Source: an uncultured Prevotellaceae bacterium | Lineage (GTDB): Bacteria > Bacteroidota > Bacteroidia > Bacteroidales > Bacteroidaceae | DNA length: 6,291 bases | NCBI GenBank assembly: GCA_947306845.1 | Contig: CAMZHP010000205.1 | Location: forward strand, 1-6,291 | Reading direction: 5' to 3' | In this document: positions 5,636-6,291 of the stretch, in pieces | How positions within the stretch are numbered: position 1 is the first letter of the stretch | Layout: every line of letters starts with the position of its first letter | Notes under the pieces: generated by a model | What the model saw: only the letters and a program-made list of their open reading frames with translations | Databases searched by the model: none | Told to the model about the DNA's origin: nothing | Made by a program: the position numbers and the translations under genes

Positions 5636-6291
5636 TTATTGGTTGGTCTCATCAGCAAAGGCGGCTTCTTCTGCCGCTGCGATGATGTCCTCGCGGGATT
5701 CTTTGGCTGGTGAGGCGGTGATGTCACTCAGGTCAAACTCATCGATCACCTCTTCTCCGTCATCAGCGACCTGTTTCGGGGGGAGCATGTCTTCCTTTTT
5801 ATGCATCGGGGATGACTTGCTGCGCTTGGATGGTGTGTCTTCCTTTTCAGGAAGGGTAAGGAGGAAGTCATCAGCAGGTTCGGTGTCGGGCACTGTCTGA
5901 ACTGGCATTTCCTCCATCTTGGTGCGGTCGGTTTTCGAGGCAAAGATGGCTTCGATGAACTGTGGCTCACGGCGGAGACGCTCCAAGGTAATCTTAGAGG
6001 CTTGCTGCTGGCTCTCCTTCTTGGTATAGCCACGGCCAGTTCCACCCTCGATGCCCTCGATGAGCACCTGATAGACAAACAATGGGCTTCCACCCTCGAC
6101 CTTTTTCTCCTCGACCACCTTGTAATCGACATTCACCCGGTTTTTCTGGCTCCATTCTATGAGCTTGCTCTTGAAATTGACTTCCTTGTAAGCTACTTTG
6201 TCGATATTGATGAAGTGGCCCAGGATGCGCTCCTCGACAAACTGCATGCATGCTTTGTAGCCTTTGTCGAGATAGATGGCTCCTACAAGGG
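5636..6291 (-). CDS. rnc: Ribonuclease III, 5' end beyond window
   Basis: The frame is open to the right edge; 217 codons are visible and the start is missing. The internal ATG at 6247 is not the start, because family sequence continues upstream of it. The visible part opens with L-V-G-A-I-Y-L-D-K-G-Y, the end of the RNase III catalytic domain; the catalytic Glu that precedes it (E-A-L-[IV]-G) falls just outside. A double-stranded RNA-binding domain covers visible residues about 38-107, with N-F-K-S-K-L-I-E-W-S-Q at its start and G-R-G-Y-T-K-K-E-S-Q-Q-Q-A-S in its last helix. The enzyme cleaves double-stranded RNA and matures rRNA precursors in the cytoplasm. After the domain comes a tail of about 110 residues rich in D, E, K, S and P, absent from the 226-residue E. 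coli enzyme. In Bacteroidota rnc commonly follows acpP-fabF; here a GH3 gene starts 10 nt after its TAA. Confidence 0.92.
   Translation of the reverse strand, partial: LVGAIYLDKGYKACMQFVEERILGHFINIDKVAYKEVNFKSKLIEWSQKNRVNVDYKVVEEKKVEGGSPLFVYQVLIEGIEGGTGRGYTKKESQQQASKITLERLRREPQFIEAIFASKTDRTKMEEMPVQTVPDTEPADDFLLTLPEKEDTPSKRSKSSPMHKKEDMLPPKQVADDGEEVIDEFDLSDITASPAKESREDIIAAAEEAAFADETNQ

Noticed and set aside
5626..5727. Longer GH3 start at 5727, adding 34 residues
   Set aside because: The added region lies wholly inside the rnc coding end and gives a Pro/Gln/Arg-rich peptide with no family resemblance. The start at 5625 fits the family length and a 10-nt gap after the rnc stop.
6245..6247. ATG at 6247 as the start of the rnc gene
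   Set aside because: Upstream in-frame codons spell the conserved end of the RNase III catalytic domain (L-V-G-A-I-Y-L-D-K-G-Y), so the gene begins outside the window.

Overview
The window comes from a Bacteroidota chromosome, most likely of the order Bacteroidales and plausibly Prevotellaceae. The evidence is: a promoter box of the Bacteroidota type (TAnnTTTG) upstream of the only gene here with a visible promoter; no Shine-Dalgarno sequences at tightly packed gene starts; a lipoprotein with the C-A-x(4)-P-x-G-G...D-x-x-P-P opening that I know from Bacteroidota Ig-like (Big_5) lipoproteins; and a bacterial GH3-family protein of the length usual in that phylum. The genus is an inference. All five genes are on the minus strand.

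Right part (1318-6291), read right to left: the 3' two-thirds of a ribonuclease III gene (rnc), a GH3-family acyl-adenylating enzyme, a large lipoprotein with Ig-like domains, and an exported DUF3108 protein. The junctions are 10 nt apart, a 4-nt ATGA overlap, and 4 nt apart, so the four genes are almost certainly co-transcribed and probably translationally coupled. The promoter lies beyond the right edge. rnc processes structured RNA in the cytoplasm. The GH3 protein is a cytoplasmic adenylate-forming enzyme of unknown substrate. The two distal products go to the envelope. A functional link among GH3, the lipoprotein and DUF3108 is suggested by the packing but not shown by the sequence.

Middle (950-1317): an AT-rich intergenic region of 368 bp. 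It holds weak hairpins after the DUF3108 gene, one good and one speculative promoter for the next gene, and two dyad-symmetric sites sharing an 11-bp core.

Left part (1-949): the 5' portion of a gene for a membrane-bound TPR protein (signal sequence with a possible lipobox, TPR helices, coiled coil, transmembrane helix). It runs off the left edge, so its cytoplasmic output domain is not visible.

I see no mobile element, CRISPR array, tRNA, rRNA, phage gene or obvious defence system. This looks like ordinary core or near-core chromosome. The least understood item is the GH3-lipoprotein-DUF3108 cluster.
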